A stretch of 64,000 bases of DNA from Actinoplanes sichuanensis (GTDB taxonomy: Bacteria; Actinomycetota; Actinomycetes; Mycobacteriales; Micromonosporaceae). The DNA is taken from NCBI RefSeq assembly GCF_033097365.1, contig NZ_AP028461.1, positions 9,238,001 through 9,302,000 on the forward strand. The letters run 5' to 3'. Below are positions 33,582 to 42,475 of the stretch, piece after piece (within the stretch, counting starts at the first letter, position 1; each line of letters starts with the position of its first letter). The translations under genes were made by a program, and so were the position numbers. A model generated the notes under the pieces. It saw nothing but the letters and a program-made list of their open reading frames with translations, was not told the DNA's origin and searched no databases.

Positions 33582-34031
33582 TCAGCCCAGACCGGGCTGC
33601 GGGCGGTTCTCCCACTTCGTGGAGAGGGCGATCGCGGTCCGGGTCGAGGCGACACCCGGTGTCCGGTTTATTCGCACGATCAACTGCTCCAGTTCCGCGA
33701 TCGTGCCGACTCGCACGGTGAGCTGATAGGACTCGACGCCGGCCATGAAATAGCAGCTCTCCACCTCGGGCATGGCACGGACCGCGGCGAGGACGTCGTC
33801 GGTGTCGGCGCCGGAGTCCTCGATGATGCCGATGAGCGCGGTGACACCGAGCCCGATCGCCTCGTGATCGATGTCGGCCCGGTAGCCGCGGATGGTTCCG
33901 GCGGTCTCGAGCTTACCCACTCGCTCGTGCACGGCGGGGGCGGAGAGCCCGACCTTGCGGGCGAGTTCGGCGTACGACGAGCGCGCGTTCTCCCGTAGCA
34001 GGTCGATCAGCCGGAGGTCGATGGAGTCCAT
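33582..34031 (-). CDS. Lrp/AsnC family transcriptional regulator
   Basis: 149 residues: N-terminal helix-turn-helix ([20 protein letters not shown], then [15 protein letters not shown]) and a C-terminal RAM domain ([19 protein letters not shown]) that usually binds an amino acid. It is 8 bp upstream of the Cds1-like gene, so regulation by cysteine or a related amino acid is a reasonable hypothesis. An Lrp gene also lies by the ubiX/ubiD genes in other actinomycetes, so a link with them cannot be excluded. Divergent from bldC. Confidence 0.9.
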   Translation of the reverse strand: MDSIDLRLIDLLRENARSSYAELARKVGLSAPAVHERVGKLETAGTIRGYRADIDHEAIGLGVTALIGIIEDSGADTDDVLAAVRAMPEVESCYFMAGVESYQLTVRVGTIAELEQLIVRINRTPGVASTRTAIALSTKWENRPQPGLG

Positions 34032-34243
34032 GCTTCAAACCCTAATCGGGTGGCGCTCCCGCCTTCACGCCCGGTAGCGGCGAATGGGCGGCAGGATAAT
34101 GACCACTGTCGCAATCGGGGCTTTTTCCGCATTTCACGGACTTGGTTCAGGGGCGGTGCTCTAATGGCTTTACGTCCCGATCGAGCACGCCGACACTCTC
34201 CGTGACCACCGGCCGCTCCAGAAACCGAACCGAGGAGGGGGTT

Positions 34244-34519
34244 GTGGACACTGGAGATCGTCTGCTGACACCGGGCGAGGTGGCCGCGTTGTTCCGCGTC
34301 GACCCGAAAACGGTCACGCGCTGGGCCGCCGCAGGCCGGATCGGCAGTATCCGTACTCCGGGTGGACACCGCCGATTCCGTGAGTCAGAAGTTCGCGCAT
34401 TGCTTGAAGGCGATGGCGTGATCGAGGAGATGCGCGAGGACGACGCCGCGAACAAACCGCGGAACAACGGTCCTAGCAATCCGGGGACGGGCTTCGGCCC
34501 GCCGAACGGCTTGCGCTAA
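34244..34519 (+). CDS. bldC: BldC-like MerR-type DNA-binding protein
   Basis: 91 residues from GTG 34244, with GAGGAGGGG 4 bases upstream. The whole protein is a MerR-like winged helix (LLTPGEVAALFRVDPKTVTR, RTPGGHRRFRESEVRALL) plus a polar tail; there is no effector domain. This matches BldC, which binds direct repeats cooperatively and controls the onset of development in Streptomyces. The TAA stop overlaps the convergent ubiX stop (CTAA). It is the most complete developmental marker in the window. Confidence 0.87.
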   Translation: MDTGDRLLTPGEVAALFRVDPKTVTRWAAAGRIGSIRTPGGHRRFRESEVRALLEGDGVIEEMREDDAANKPRNNGPSNPGTGFGPPNGLR

Positions 34520-35139
34520 GCGTTCCTCTCACCCAATTCACCGGTCCATCTGCGGAAAAGCGTGTGTGGTACGCCCAAAGCGTCCAGCACCTTTCCGGCT
34601 ACGAAGTCGATCAGTTGTCGTGCCGTCGCACCGGCCCCGGAGCCGTAAAATCCGGGGCTGGCCGGCAGCACCACGGCACCGGCGTCGTGCAGGCTGATCA
34701 GATGTTCCAGGTGACTGCGGGTGACCGGGGTTTCCCGGGGTACCACCACCGTCCTACGGCGCTCCTTCAGATTCACTTCGGCCGCTCGCTGCAGCAGGTC
34801 CTTCGATAGCCCGACAGCAATACCCGCACATGCCGCAGTGCTGGCCGGAACCACCGCCATCCCGCGCGCCGGATAGGAACCGGAGCTCGGGCCGGCGGCC
34901 AGGTCTCCGGCCGGCCAATAGGCGAGGTCGCCCAGATCGCGGCCGAGCCAGGCGGCCACGTCGTCCTTCCAGTGCGCATCCCGGATCGTCGCTCCGGTCT
35001 CGTCCAGCAGGGTGAGCCGGGCGGCCCGGGAGACGACCAGGTCGACGGACTCGCCGGCGTCCAGCAGGGCGGTCAGAACCGCCTTGGCATAGGGGGTTCC
35101 GGACGCTCCGCTGACGCCGACGATCCATGGTTCACGCAT
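34516..35139 (-). CDS. ubiX: UbiX-family flavin prenyltransferase
   Basis: 207 residues with the UbiX nucleotide-binding start GVSGASGTPYAKAV and the conserved PASTAACAGIAVGLSKDL and VVVPRETPVTRSHLEHL blocks. UbiX joins dimethylallyl phosphate to FMN, making the prenylated flavin cofactor that UbiD decarboxylases need. The UbiD and UbiA genes 3-6 kb downstream on the same strand point to late menaquinone synthesis by the futalosine route (the MqnM role). Confidence 0.92.
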   Translation of the reverse strand: MREPWIVGVSGASGTPYAKAVLTALLDAGESVDLVVSRAARLTLLDETGATIRDAHWKDDVAAWLGRDLGDLAYWPAGDLAAGPSSGSYPARGMAVVPASTAACAGIAVGLSKDLLQRAAEVNLKERRRTVVVPRETPVTRSHLEHLISLHDAGAVVLPASPGFYGSGAGATARQLIDFVAGKVLDALGVPHTLFRRWTGELGERNA

Positions 35140-35154
35140 GGTTCAAGTGTGCCG

Positions 35155-36195
35155 CTACTCCACTGAGAGCTGCGCCGCGGTCGGGATCGCCTCGCTCAAC
35201 CGGTACCACCCGGCGTCATCGGTGAAGTCGGTGACCACGGTGACCGACTCGTACACCTTGCGGATCTCCTCGATCGGCAGGTCACCGCCGACCGTCAGCA
35301 TGCTGACGTCGTCGTCCAGCACGCGGGTGCAGGACCGTTCGTCGCACGGGTTCGGCGGCATCTGCTCTCGTGTCGCACGCGACGGATACAGACCGACCAC
35401 GAGTTGATCGTGGAACTTCCGGTCACCGCTGCCGTTCCGGTTGAACATCCGTCCCGGGTTCGTCAGGAGCTCCCGCTGGGAGTCGGCCGGCGCGAACATG
35501 ATGTTCGTCATCGACTTCAGGAACGGCGTGACCTCGCCGGGAGTGCTCCACGTCTCCATCAGCCGGTAGCCCGTCGGGACGTAGCCCACCCGCAGGGCGA
35601 TCCGTGGTTCCGCGCCACCGCCCAGGACCAGGCCGGCGGCGATCCGGTAGGCGTCCGCCTTACTCGTCGTGTTCTCGCCGGTCGCCAGCTCGGCATACGC
35701 CCCGTCGGCATATTCCCAGGTCAGGATCGTCCGGAAGGACACCGTGCGGTAGAAGGCGGTGCGCCCGGCAACCGGTTCGGCGGCGGTGAGGCCGGTCAGC
35801 GGATGCTCCGGCGCGACACCGGGCCGGTACACGGTGAGCGATCCGACCCCCGGCTTCGCCCCACCCGCCGCCCTCTCGACGCTCGCCACCACGGCGCCGA
35901 CGTCGAGGATGAACGGGTCCTCCACCACGTACCCGTCGACCGTGTATCCGCGGAACGTGTACGTCGTGACCGGCGCGGGCGTGGGCGCGGCCGGGACCGG
36001 CGGGGGTCCGTCGGCGCGGGTGACGACCTGCGGCACCCCGATCGCGGCGGCCACCGCCACCGCGGCCGCGACCGCCCACCCGCCGTTCCTCCGGCGACGC
36101 CGCCGACGGCCGGCCTCAACCACCTGCTCGACGCTGTAGCGGGCCGCCGGCGGGTTCGCCTTGGCCTCACGCAACAGTTCAGACAGCTGTTCCAT
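35155..36195 (-). CDS. Membrane partner protein of SigE-family sigma factor, copy 1
   Basis: 346 residues from ATG 36195, overlapping the sigma gene end by 17 bp. A cytoplasmic N-terminal 50 residues (MEQLSELLREAKANPP, then a run of arginines), one membrane helix (WAVAAAVAVAAAIGVPQVV), a Pro-rich linker and an outside domain of unknown fold with a Cys-x4-Cys pair (CDERSC). Its position and topology suggest an anti-sigma factor, but no zinc-finger ASD motif is present. Copy 2 at 36723 shares layout but is far less similar than the two sigma factors are. Confidence 0.78.
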   Translation of the reverse strand: MEQLSELLREAKANPPAARYSVEQVVEAGRRRRRRRNGGWAVAAAVAVAAAIGVPQVVTRADGPPPVPAAPTPAPVTTYTFRGYTVDGYVVEDPFILDVGAVVASVERAAGGAKPGVGSLTVYRPGVAPEHPLTGLTAAEPVAGRTAFYRTVSFRTILTWEYADGAYAELATGENTTSKADAYRIAAGLVLGGGAEPRIALRVGYVPTGYRLMETWSTPGEVTPFLKSMTNIMFAPADSQRELLTNPGRMFNRNGSGDRKFHDQLVVGLYPSRATREQMPPNPCDERSCTRVLDDDVSMLTVGGDLPIEEIRKVYESVTVVTDFTDDAGWYRLSEAIPTAAQLSVE

Positions 36196-36691
36196 GACCG
36201 GCCTCCATCTCGGTGCCGAGAATCTGGCGGAGCGCGTCGAGGCCACGCGCGGTGTACACCTTCACGGTTCCCTGCGGGCACTTCAGGGCCGCGGCGGTCT
36301 CCTGCACGCTGAGCCCCTCCAGGAAGCGCAGCACCAGCACCGCCCGCTGCCGGGCCGGCAGACCGTCGAGGGCCTGCCGAACCCGGAGCCGCTCGTCGAC
36401 CGCCCCCGTGGCGTCGTCGGGCAGCGCGGAATCGGGCATCGAATGGCTGCGCGACTGCTCCCGCCGCCACCACGGGCGGCGGGTCTCGTCGATCGCGGCC
36501 CGCACCACCGCGGACCGGGCATACGCCGCCGGGTTGTCCACCCGATTCCACTTCACGTAAAGCCTGCTGAGAGCGGCCAGCACCGCATCCTCGGCCACCT
36601 GCCAGTCACCGCACGTGAGATACGCCAGCCCGCGCAACGGTTCGGTGCGCGCGGCGACGAACTCCCGGAACTCGGCTTCTCGATCGCTCAC
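36179..36691 (-). CDS. SigE-family ECF RNA polymerase sigma factor, copy 1
   Basis: 170 residues with sigma region 2 (FREFVAARTEPLRGLAYLT to AYARSAVVRAAIDE) and region 4 (GLPARQRAVLVLRFLEGLS, ETAAALKCPQGTVKVYTARG). This is the actinobacterial SigE-like group of about 170 residues. Comparison with copy 2 shows 18 differences in 170 positions (about 89% identity). Stop overlaps the partner ATG region, so both are co-translated. Confidence 0.93.
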   Translation of the reverse strand: MSDREAEFREFVAARTEPLRGLAYLTCGDWQVAEDAVLAALSRLYVKWNRVDNPAAYARSAVVRAAIDETRRPWWRREQSRSHSMPDSALPDDATGAVDERLRVRQALDGLPARQRAVLVLRFLEGLSVQETAAALKCPQGTVKVYTARGLDALRQILGTEMEAGHGTAV

Positions 36692-36722
36692 GCGGTTTAG
36701 ACGGTGCGATCATCGTGCCGGG

Positions 36723-37745
36723 TTACATGCGATATCGCGCCGGAACCGCCTCCTCGACCGGAATCCACGTCGCGTGGTCCTCCGGCGCGGACAGGACCAC
36801 GGAGTCGAGCACTTTCTGGGCCTCGGCTTCGGAGATGCTGCCGCTGACGTCGAGCTGGTAGCGGCCACCGGGCAGAACAAGCCGGGCCCGGCACGCGTCG
36901 TGAGCGCAGTCCGGGATGTCGCCCGGCACCGGCACCTGACTCATGATCAGCTGTAGGTCGCCCTTGGTCAGGCCGATGTCGGCGAAGGGCAGCCGGCCGG
37001 GGCCGGTGAGTTGCCGAGCCACGTCGTCGGTCGGCAGGAAGTGCGCGAGTGAGAACTTCTCGTCCTGGCTGACACTGAAGAGCCGGAACCCGGCCGGCAC
37101 ATAGCCGACCTTGAAGGCGACCGTCACCGGTGTCTCCGAGCCGAGCCGGAACCCTTCGGCCACCTCGCGCAGCACATCTTGGGTCGTTTCCAGGTCAGCG
37201 GTCAGGACGGCCGAGGCGCCGTCCGCATACTCCCAGATCAAACCCGCCTTCGGGCCGGGAGCGGTGAAGGTGGACGCCGGCCGGCCGCGGATCGGGTCGG
37301 CCGCGGTTCGCGCACCGATTCCCATCCGGGCGATCGGGTCGACACCGGGCTCGAACACGCGCAGATCGCCGCCTCCGTGCAACCCTTTGATCGGCATCAC
37401 ACTGGCGAACGTGTAACCGAGACTGAAGATCGTCGGTGTTCCGACCCGGTACTTCTTCACCTGGTATCCGGTGAACCGGGCCGCCGACGGGATCTGGTCT
37501 CCACGGCTCGGGGCGGGTGCTGGAGTGGTCGCCGCCGGTGGTGGCGGGGTCGGTTCCGGGTGCCGACCGGCAAGCTGCGGCACACCGATCGCGGCGGCCA
37601 CCGCGACCACCGCCGCGAGCGCCCAGCCGGAGTTACGGCGGCGCTCCCGCCGCCGGCCGGCCGCCAGCACGTCGTCGACGGTGTGCCGGAGCGGCGGCGC
37701 GTCCGTCCGGATCTGCTCCTGCATCAACTCAGACAGCGGCTTCAT
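36723..37745 (-). CDS. Membrane partner protein of SigE-family sigma factor, copy 2
   Basis: 340 residues, same plan as copy 1: MKPLSELMQEQIRTDAP, a run of arginines, a membrane helix (WALAAVVAVAAAIGVPQL), Pro-rich linker, and an outside domain with Cys-x4-Cys (CAHDAC). The near-helix region is well conserved with copy 1 but the outside domain is not, as expected if each senses a different signal. Start ATG 37745 overlaps the sigma gene by 17 bp. Probable anti-sigma function is inference from pairing. Confidence 0.78.
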   Translation of the reverse strand: MKPLSELMQEQIRTDAPPLRHTVDDVLAAGRRRERRRNSGWALAAVVAVAAAIGVPQLAGRHPEPTPPPPAATTPAPAPSRGDQIPSAARFTGYQVKKYRVGTPTIFSLGYTFASVMPIKGLHGGGDLRVFEPGVDPIARMGIGARTAADPIRGRPASTFTAPGPKAGLIWEYADGASAVLTADLETTQDVLREVAEGFRLGSETPVTVAFKVGYVPAGFRLFSVSQDEKFSLAHFLPTDDVARQLTGPGRLPFADIGLTKGDLQLIMSQVPVPGDIPDCAHDACRARLVLPGGRYQLDVSGSISEAEAQKVLDSVVLSAPEDHATWIPVEEAVPARYRM

Positions 37746-38241
37746 GACGGGCCTCCAGCTCGTGGCCGAGAATCTGGCGGAGCGCGTCGAGGCCGCGCGA
37801 GGTGTAGACCTTCACGGTGCCTTCCGGGCACTTCAGGGCCGCGGCGGTCTGCTGCACGCTGAGCCCCTCCAGGAAGCGCAACACCAGCACCGCCCGCTGC
37901 CGGGCCGGTAGGCCGTCGAGGGCCTGTCGCAGCCGCAGCCGCTCGTCGACCGCACCGGTGGCGTCGTCGGGCAACGCCGAATCGGGCATGGCGTGACTGC
38001 GGGCCTGCTCACGCCGCCACCAGGGGCGGCGGGTCTCGTCGATGGCGGCGCGCACCACCGCGGTCCGGGCGTACGCCTCGGGGTTGTCCACCCGGTTCCA
38101 CTTCACGTACAGCTTGGCCAGGGCGGACAGCACCGCGTCCTCGGCCACCTGCCAGTCGCCGCAGGTCAGATAGGCGAGCCCCCGTAACGGCTCCATCCGC
38201 GCGGCGACGAACTCGCGGAATCCGGCCTCTCTATCGCTCAC
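37729..38241 (-). CDS. SigE-family ECF RNA polymerase sigma factor, copy 2
   Basis: 170 residues, nearly the same as copy 1, with intact regions 2 and 4 (QQTAAALKCPEGTVKVYTSRG). DNA identity between copies is also high across the gene, which indicates recent duplication or gene conversion. The two copies may recognise the same promoters while answering to different partners. Confidence 0.93.
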   Translation of the reverse strand: MSDREAGFREFVAARMEPLRGLAYLTCGDWQVAEDAVLSALAKLYVKWNRVDNPEAYARTAVVRAAIDETRRPWWRREQARSHAMPDSALPDDATGAVDERLRLRQALDGLPARQRAVLVLRFLEGLSVQQTAAALKCPEGTVKVYTSRGLDALRQILGHELEARHEAAV

Positions 38242-38272
38242 GCCGATAAGACGGAAGCCCGGTCCGACCCGG

Positions 38273-39169
38273 TTACACCAGGTACAGATCGATCAGGGCG
38301 AACACGAACAGGGCGATGGCGATGAACCCGTTCGCGGTGAAGAACGCCCGGTTGACCTTGGAGAGATCGTTCTCGGTCACCACGACGTGCTGGTAGACCA
38401 GGCCGGCCCCGGTGACCAGCAGGCCCACCCACCAGGACCAGGTGAAACCGGCCAGCTGACCGAACCAGACGAACAGCGCGAAGCACAGCACGTGGGTGAC
38501 CGTGGAGATGTGCAGCGCGGTCCGCACCCCGAACCGGGCCGGGGTGGAGTGCACCCCGATCTTCCGGTCCACCTCGACGTCCTGGCAGGCGTAGATGATG
38601 TCGAAGCCACCGATCCACAGGCCCACCGCGACGCCGAGCACCCAGGCCGGCCCGGAGCCGGCGAAGGTGCCGGTGATCGCCAGCCAGGCGCCGACCGGGG
38701 CGACCGCCTGAGCCAGCGCGAGCACGTAGTGCGGGAAGTTCGTGAACCGCTTCGCGTACGGATAGACGACCAGCGGGATCACCGCGAGCGGGGACAGGAC
38801 CAGGCAGAGCGGGTTGAGCAGGCCGGCCGCGACGACCAGGATCACCAGCGAGACGATCGCGCCGGTCCAGGCGGTACGGACGCTGACCGCGCCGGTGACC
38901 AGCTCCCGGTTCTGCGTCCGCGGGTTCAGGGCGTCGATCTTGCGGTCGAGGATCCGGTTGGCCGCCATGGCGAAGGTACGCCCGGCGACCATCGCGATCG
39001 TGACGAGCACCAGATCGAGCCAGTGCGCACCGACCGTGTCGCCGCTTTTCAGCACGGCGACCAGCGACGACAGGTAGGCGAACGGCAGCGCGAAGATCGA
39101 GTGTTCGATCATCACCAGCCGCAGGAACGATTTGATCTTGCCCGGTTGCGGCGAAGCCACAGCTGTCAC
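38273..39169 (-). CDS. ubiA: UbiA-family prenyltransferase (MqnP-like)
   Basis: 298 residues from GTG 39169, which overlaps the ubiD stop (GTGA); the frame to 39241 lies within ubiD. A polytopic membrane enzyme with both Asp-rich motifs: NRILDRKID and DVEVDRKIG. It attaches the polyprenyl chain to an aromatic acid. In the futalosine route this is the 1,4-dihydroxy-6-naphthoate prenylation step (MqnP). Coupling with ubiD, and ubiX nearby, supports this over ubiquinone synthesis, which actinobacteria lack. Confidence 0.9.
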   Translation of the reverse strand: MTAVASPQPGKIKSFLRLVMIEHSIFALPFAYLSSLVAVLKSGDTVGAHWLDLVLVTIAMVAGRTFAMAANRILDRKIDALNPRTQNRELVTGAVSVRTAWTGAIVSLVILVVAAGLLNPLCLVLSPLAVIPLVVYPYAKRFTNFPHYVLALAQAVAPVGAWLAITGTFAGSGPAWVLGVAVGLWIGGFDIIYACQDVEVDRKIGVHSTPARFGVRTALHISTVTHVLCFALFVWFGQLAGFTWSWWVGLLVTGAGLVYQHVVVTENDLSKVNRAFFTANGFIAIALFVFALIDLYLV

Positions 39170-40626
39170 AGCCCGTATTCCTTCCACCGCTTGTCGACCA
39201 GACCGACCACCTCGGGGGACATGGTCATCTCCTCCGGCCAACCCCGGGAGTAGCCCTCGGACGGCAGCTTACGGGTGGCGTCGACACCCGCCTTCCCGCC
39301 CCAGAACTGCTGGTAGGACGAGTGGTCCAGGTGGTCCACCGGCCCCTCGGTGAGCAGCAGGTCGCGACCGTAGTCGACGTTGCCGAAGGCCCGGAACGCG
39401 ACCTCGTTGTAGTCGTGCACGTCGACGTCCTCGTCGACCACCACGATCAGCTTGACCAGGGACAGCAGGTGGGCGCCCCAGATCGCGCTCATCACCTTCT
39501 GCGCGTGCTTGGGGTAGCGCTTGCGGATCGACACGATCAGGCAGTTGTGGAAGACACCCGAGGCCGGCATGTCGTAGTCGACGATGTCCGGGATCAGGAT
39601 CTTCGCCAGCGGCAGGAAGATCCGCTCGGTGGCCTTGCCGAGACCGTGGTCCTCCTGCGGCGGCTTCGACGTGACGATCGACTGGTAGATCGGCTTCTTC
39701 CGCATGGTCATGCACTCGATGTGCAGCACCGGGAACGGCTCGACCGGCGTGTAGTAGCCGGTGTGGTCGCCGAACGGGCCCTCCGGCAGGCGCTCGCCGG
39801 GCTCCAGATAGCCCTCCAGGACGATCTGCGCCTCGGCCGGGACCTGCAGCGGGACGGTCACGCAGTCGACCATCTCGATCCGCTCGCCCTTGAGGAAACC
39901 GGCGAACAGGTACTCGTCGATGTCGGCCGGCAGGGGGGCGCTCGCCGCGTACGACACCACGGGATCGCAACCGATCGCGACGGCGACCGGAAGGCGCTCG
40001 CCGCGTCGCTCGGCCACCGCGTGATGCGCGGTCGAGTCCTTGTGGATCTGCCAGTGCATACCGAGCGTGTTCTTCGAGTGCTGCTGAAGCCGGTAGAGGC
40101 CGAGGTTGCGCTTACCGGTCTCCGGGTGCTTGGTGTGGGTCAGCCCGAAATTGTGGAAGATGCCGCCGTCGTCCGGCCAGACCTGCAGGCCGGGGAGCAG
40201 ACCCAGGTCGACCTCGTCGCCCTTGAGCACGACCTCCTGGCAGGGGGCGCTCTTCACCTTCTTCGGCGGGACCGACTTGAGCTGCAGCACCTTGGCGATG
40301 CCCTCGCGGATCCCGGACCAGCCCACCGGCAGCTCCGGTTTGGCCAGCGCGCCGATCCGCTCGCCGACCTCGTCGAGCCGGTCCACGCCGAGGGCCATGG
40401 CCATCCGCTTCTCGGTGCCGAACAGGTTGATCACCAGCGGCATGTCGCCCCGGGTCGGGCGCTCGAAGAGCAGTGCCGGGCCACCGGCCCGCACGGTCCG
40501 CGTGACGATCTCGCTGATCTCCAGCGTCGGATCCACCGGCACGGTGACTCGTCGCAGCTCACCGGCGGCCTCCAGGGCGGCGATGAAGCTCTGCAGATCG
40601 GCATAGGGGAATCCACGCGGCGCCAT
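39166..40626 (-). CDS. ubiD: UbiD-family decarboxylase (menaquinone biosynthesis, MqnL-like)
   Basis: 486 residues of the UbiD/MenA-associated decarboxylase family, dependent on prenylated FMN made by UbiX. Conserved blocks include LGLYRLQQHSKNTLGMHWQ, EGPFGDHTGYYTP with the active-site Glu and the (R/K)ERIFLPLAK region. It would decarboxylate the prenylated dihydroxynaphthoate in the late futalosine pathway. First gene of a ubiD-ubiA operon; divergent from the secreted protein at 40686 with only 59 bp between. Confidence 0.92.
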   Translation of the reverse strand: MAPRGFPYADLQSFIAALEAAGELRRVTVPVDPTLEISEIVTRTVRAGGPALLFERPTRGDMPLVINLFGTEKRMAMALGVDRLDEVGERIGALAKPELPVGWSGIREGIAKVLQLKSVPPKKVKSAPCQEVVLKGDEVDLGLLPGLQVWPDDGGIFHNFGLTHTKHPETGKRNLGLYRLQQHSKNTLGMHWQIHKDSTAHHAVAERRGERLPVAVAIGCDPVVSYAASAPLPADIDEYLFAGFLKGERIEMVDCVTVPLQVPAEAQIVLEGYLEPGERLPEGPFGDHTGYYTPVEPFPVLHIECMTMRKKPIYQSIVTSKPPQEDHGLGKATERIFLPLAKILIPDIVDYDMPASGVFHNCLIVSIRKRYPKHAQKVMSAIWGAHLLSLVKLIVVVDEDVDVHDYNEVAFRAFGNVDYGRDLLLTEGPVDHLDHSSYQQFWGGKAGVDATRKLPSEGYSRGWPEEMTMSPEVVGLVDKRWKEYGL

Positions 40627-40685
40627 GCCCCCAGTCTGGCACCAGGTTCCGTCACTGGAGATCCGGGACTCCCGTTGGGGCTTTC

Positions 40686-41540
40686 ATGAGGCTGTGGAAC
40701 GTGACCCGATGGTGTCTGCTGACCAGTCTGGCCGCGGCTCTCGCGGTCGCCGCCCCGGCGACCTCCGCGCCCGGGGCACGTCTACCCGGGTGCGGAGCGC
40801 CCGGCCCGGCCTCGACCAGCCCACCGACCGGCCCGGCCACCGTGGACAGCCCCCGCGCGTGTCGGGCCGGCGGTCCGGCCCTGGAATCCGACAAGATCGC
40901 CTTCACGCCGAGCGGCTACCACCACCTCGGTGCCGGGACCCGCGGTGAGTGGGGCGGGGTGTCCGGCCGCTTCTCGGTGGTGGACGGTTCGGTACGCCCA
41001 CAGACCTACGACTTCGTGGTGGGCCGGTTCATGGCCAAACGCGACCTGGGTGGCGGACGGATCGCCTGGCTGGAGGCGGGCTGGTCGGAGACCGGCTGGG
41101 CCTCTCCGGGTCGCCAGCACATCTACACCTTCGACACGAACACCAATCGCTGGCAGTTCTACGACCAGTACGCGGTCCGCCCCGGTGACCAGGTGTGGCT
41201 GGACATCAGCACCGACCGGAACGGGATCTGGCGCGCCTGGCTGTGGTGGAACAACAGGTGGAACCTGCTCACCCAGCAGCAGCTGCCGCTGGGCCCGGTC
41301 GCCCGGATCGAGCAGTACGTGGAGGTGCACGTCGACCCGTCCCGGCAGGCCAAGCTCGACCTGCCGAAGGTGGCCGTGGACAACGTGCGACTGCGGCCGG
41401 TCGGTGGTGGGCCGGCCCGGTACTGGCGTGAGGACGTCGCGACCGAGACCGCGGCGCCCTCACGGGGTGGGTTCTGCCTGGACTGGAAGACCCGCTACGA
41501 CACCTGGACCGCCGGCGACTGCCCGGATGACGACGATTAG
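40686..41540 (+). CDS. Secreted protein of unknown function, Trp-rich beta domain
   Basis: 284 residues. Signal peptide 1-28 (CLLTSLAAALAVAAPATSA), a Pro/Gly linker, then about 200 residues rich in Trp and Tyr with alternating beta-strand pattern (YDFVVGRFMAKRDLGGG, IYTFDTNTNRWQFYDQY, GIWRAWLWWNNRWNLL). The pattern recalls jelly-roll carbohydrate-binding or eqolisin-like folds, but no catalytic motif is recognised. Two Cys near the N-terminus and two at the C-terminus may form disulfides. The TAG stop overlaps the ccsB stop (TTAG). Confidence 0.75.
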   Translation: MRLWNVTRWCLLTSLAAALAVAAPATSAPGARLPGCGAPGPASTSPPTGPATVDSPRACRAGGPALESDKIAFTPSGYHHLGAGTRGEWGGVSGRFSVVDGSVRPQTYDFVVGRFMAKRDLGGGRIAWLEAGWSETGWASPGRQHIYTFDTNTNRWQFYDQYAVRPGDQVWLDISTDRNGIWRAWLWWNNRWNLLTQQQLPLGPVARIEQYVEVHVDPSRQAKLDLPKVAVDNVRLRPVGGGPARYWREDVATETAAPSRGGFCLDWKTRYDTWTAGDCPDDDD

Positions 41541-42475
41541 GCGTACGAGTGCAGGCCCTCGAAGAAGAGGTTCACGCCGAACAGGTTCATCAGCATCGTG
41601 ACGAAGCCGACGATCGCGATCCAGGTCGCGGTGGTCCGCTTGACGCTCGGGGTGGCCCGGGCGTGCAGGTAGGCGGCGTAGACGATCCACGAGATGAACG
41701 CCCACACCTCCTTCGGGTCCCAGCCCCAGTAGCGGCCCCAGGACGCCTCGGCCCACAGCGGCCCGGCGATCAACGCGCCGAACGTGAACAGCGGGAAGGC
41801 GAAGGCGTGCAGACGGAAGGTGAGCCGCTCCAGCGAACCGGCGTCACCGACCCGGCGACCGAGCGTGTACGGGAAACCGCGCTTACCGGCGTCCCACCCG
41901 TTCTTGATCAGGAACATCGCGGCCGGCACCGCCCCGAGCAGGAAGATGCCGGACGAGATGATGATCGTCGAGACGTGGAAGATGAACCAGTACGAGTTCA
42001 GCGCCGGGACCAGCGGGCCGACCGGGGTGTAGGCGATCAGCGCGGCCGCGCCGAGCAGCACCACCAGGATCAGCGAGACGAAGAGGCCCAGGTGGCGCAC
42101 GGCGGGCTTACGAAGCAGCACGACCGCCCAGACCGCGGCGCCGACCAGTGTCGCGGAGAGGATGTACTCGTACATGTTGCCCCAGGGCATCCGCTCGGCG
42201 GCGATCCCGCGGGTGGCCGTGGTGCCCAGGTGCAGGGCGAGGCCGATCAGGTTGAGGACGACGGCGATCCGGCCGACCAGCTCACCCTTGCCGGCGCCGG
42301 GCTTGGCGATCACGACGTCGTCAGGGACCGGAGCCCCGGCGCCCACAAGGCTGCGCGAGGCGGCCCGACCGATGTGGCTGCGCTTGCCGAACGCGTACTC
42401 CCCGGCGTAGCAGATCATGGCGGCCAGATAGGCCAGCACGGTCAGCGCCATAAGCTGATTGGACAACTCCGCCAT
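41537..42475 (-). CDS. ccsB: Cytochrome c biogenesis protein CcsB (haem handling, System II)
   Basis: 312 residues, about eight membrane helices, with the tryptophan-rich haem-binding WWD-type motif (SWGRYWGWDPKEVWAFISW) and conserved histidines in flanking helices (LYLHARATPS region, FHVSTIIISSG). It works with ResB to export haem and attach it to apocytochrome c. Last gene of the hemL operon; its start overlaps the resB stop by one base (TGATG). Confidence 0.93.
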   Translation of the reverse strand: MAELSNQLMALTVLAYLAAMICYAGEYAFGKRSHIGRAASRSLVGAGAPVPDDVVIAKPGAGKGELVGRIAVVLNLIGLALHLGTTATRGIAAERMPWGNMYEYILSATLVGAAVWAVVLLRKPAVRHLGLFVSLILVVLLGAAALIAYTPVGPLVPALNSYWFIFHVSTIIISSGIFLLGAVPAAMFLIKNGWDAGKRGFPYTLGRRVGDAGSLERLTFRLHAFAFPLFTFGALIAGPLWAEASWGRYWGWDPKEVWAFISWIVYAAYLHARATPSVKRTTATWIAIVGFVTMLMNLFGVNLFFEGLHSYA

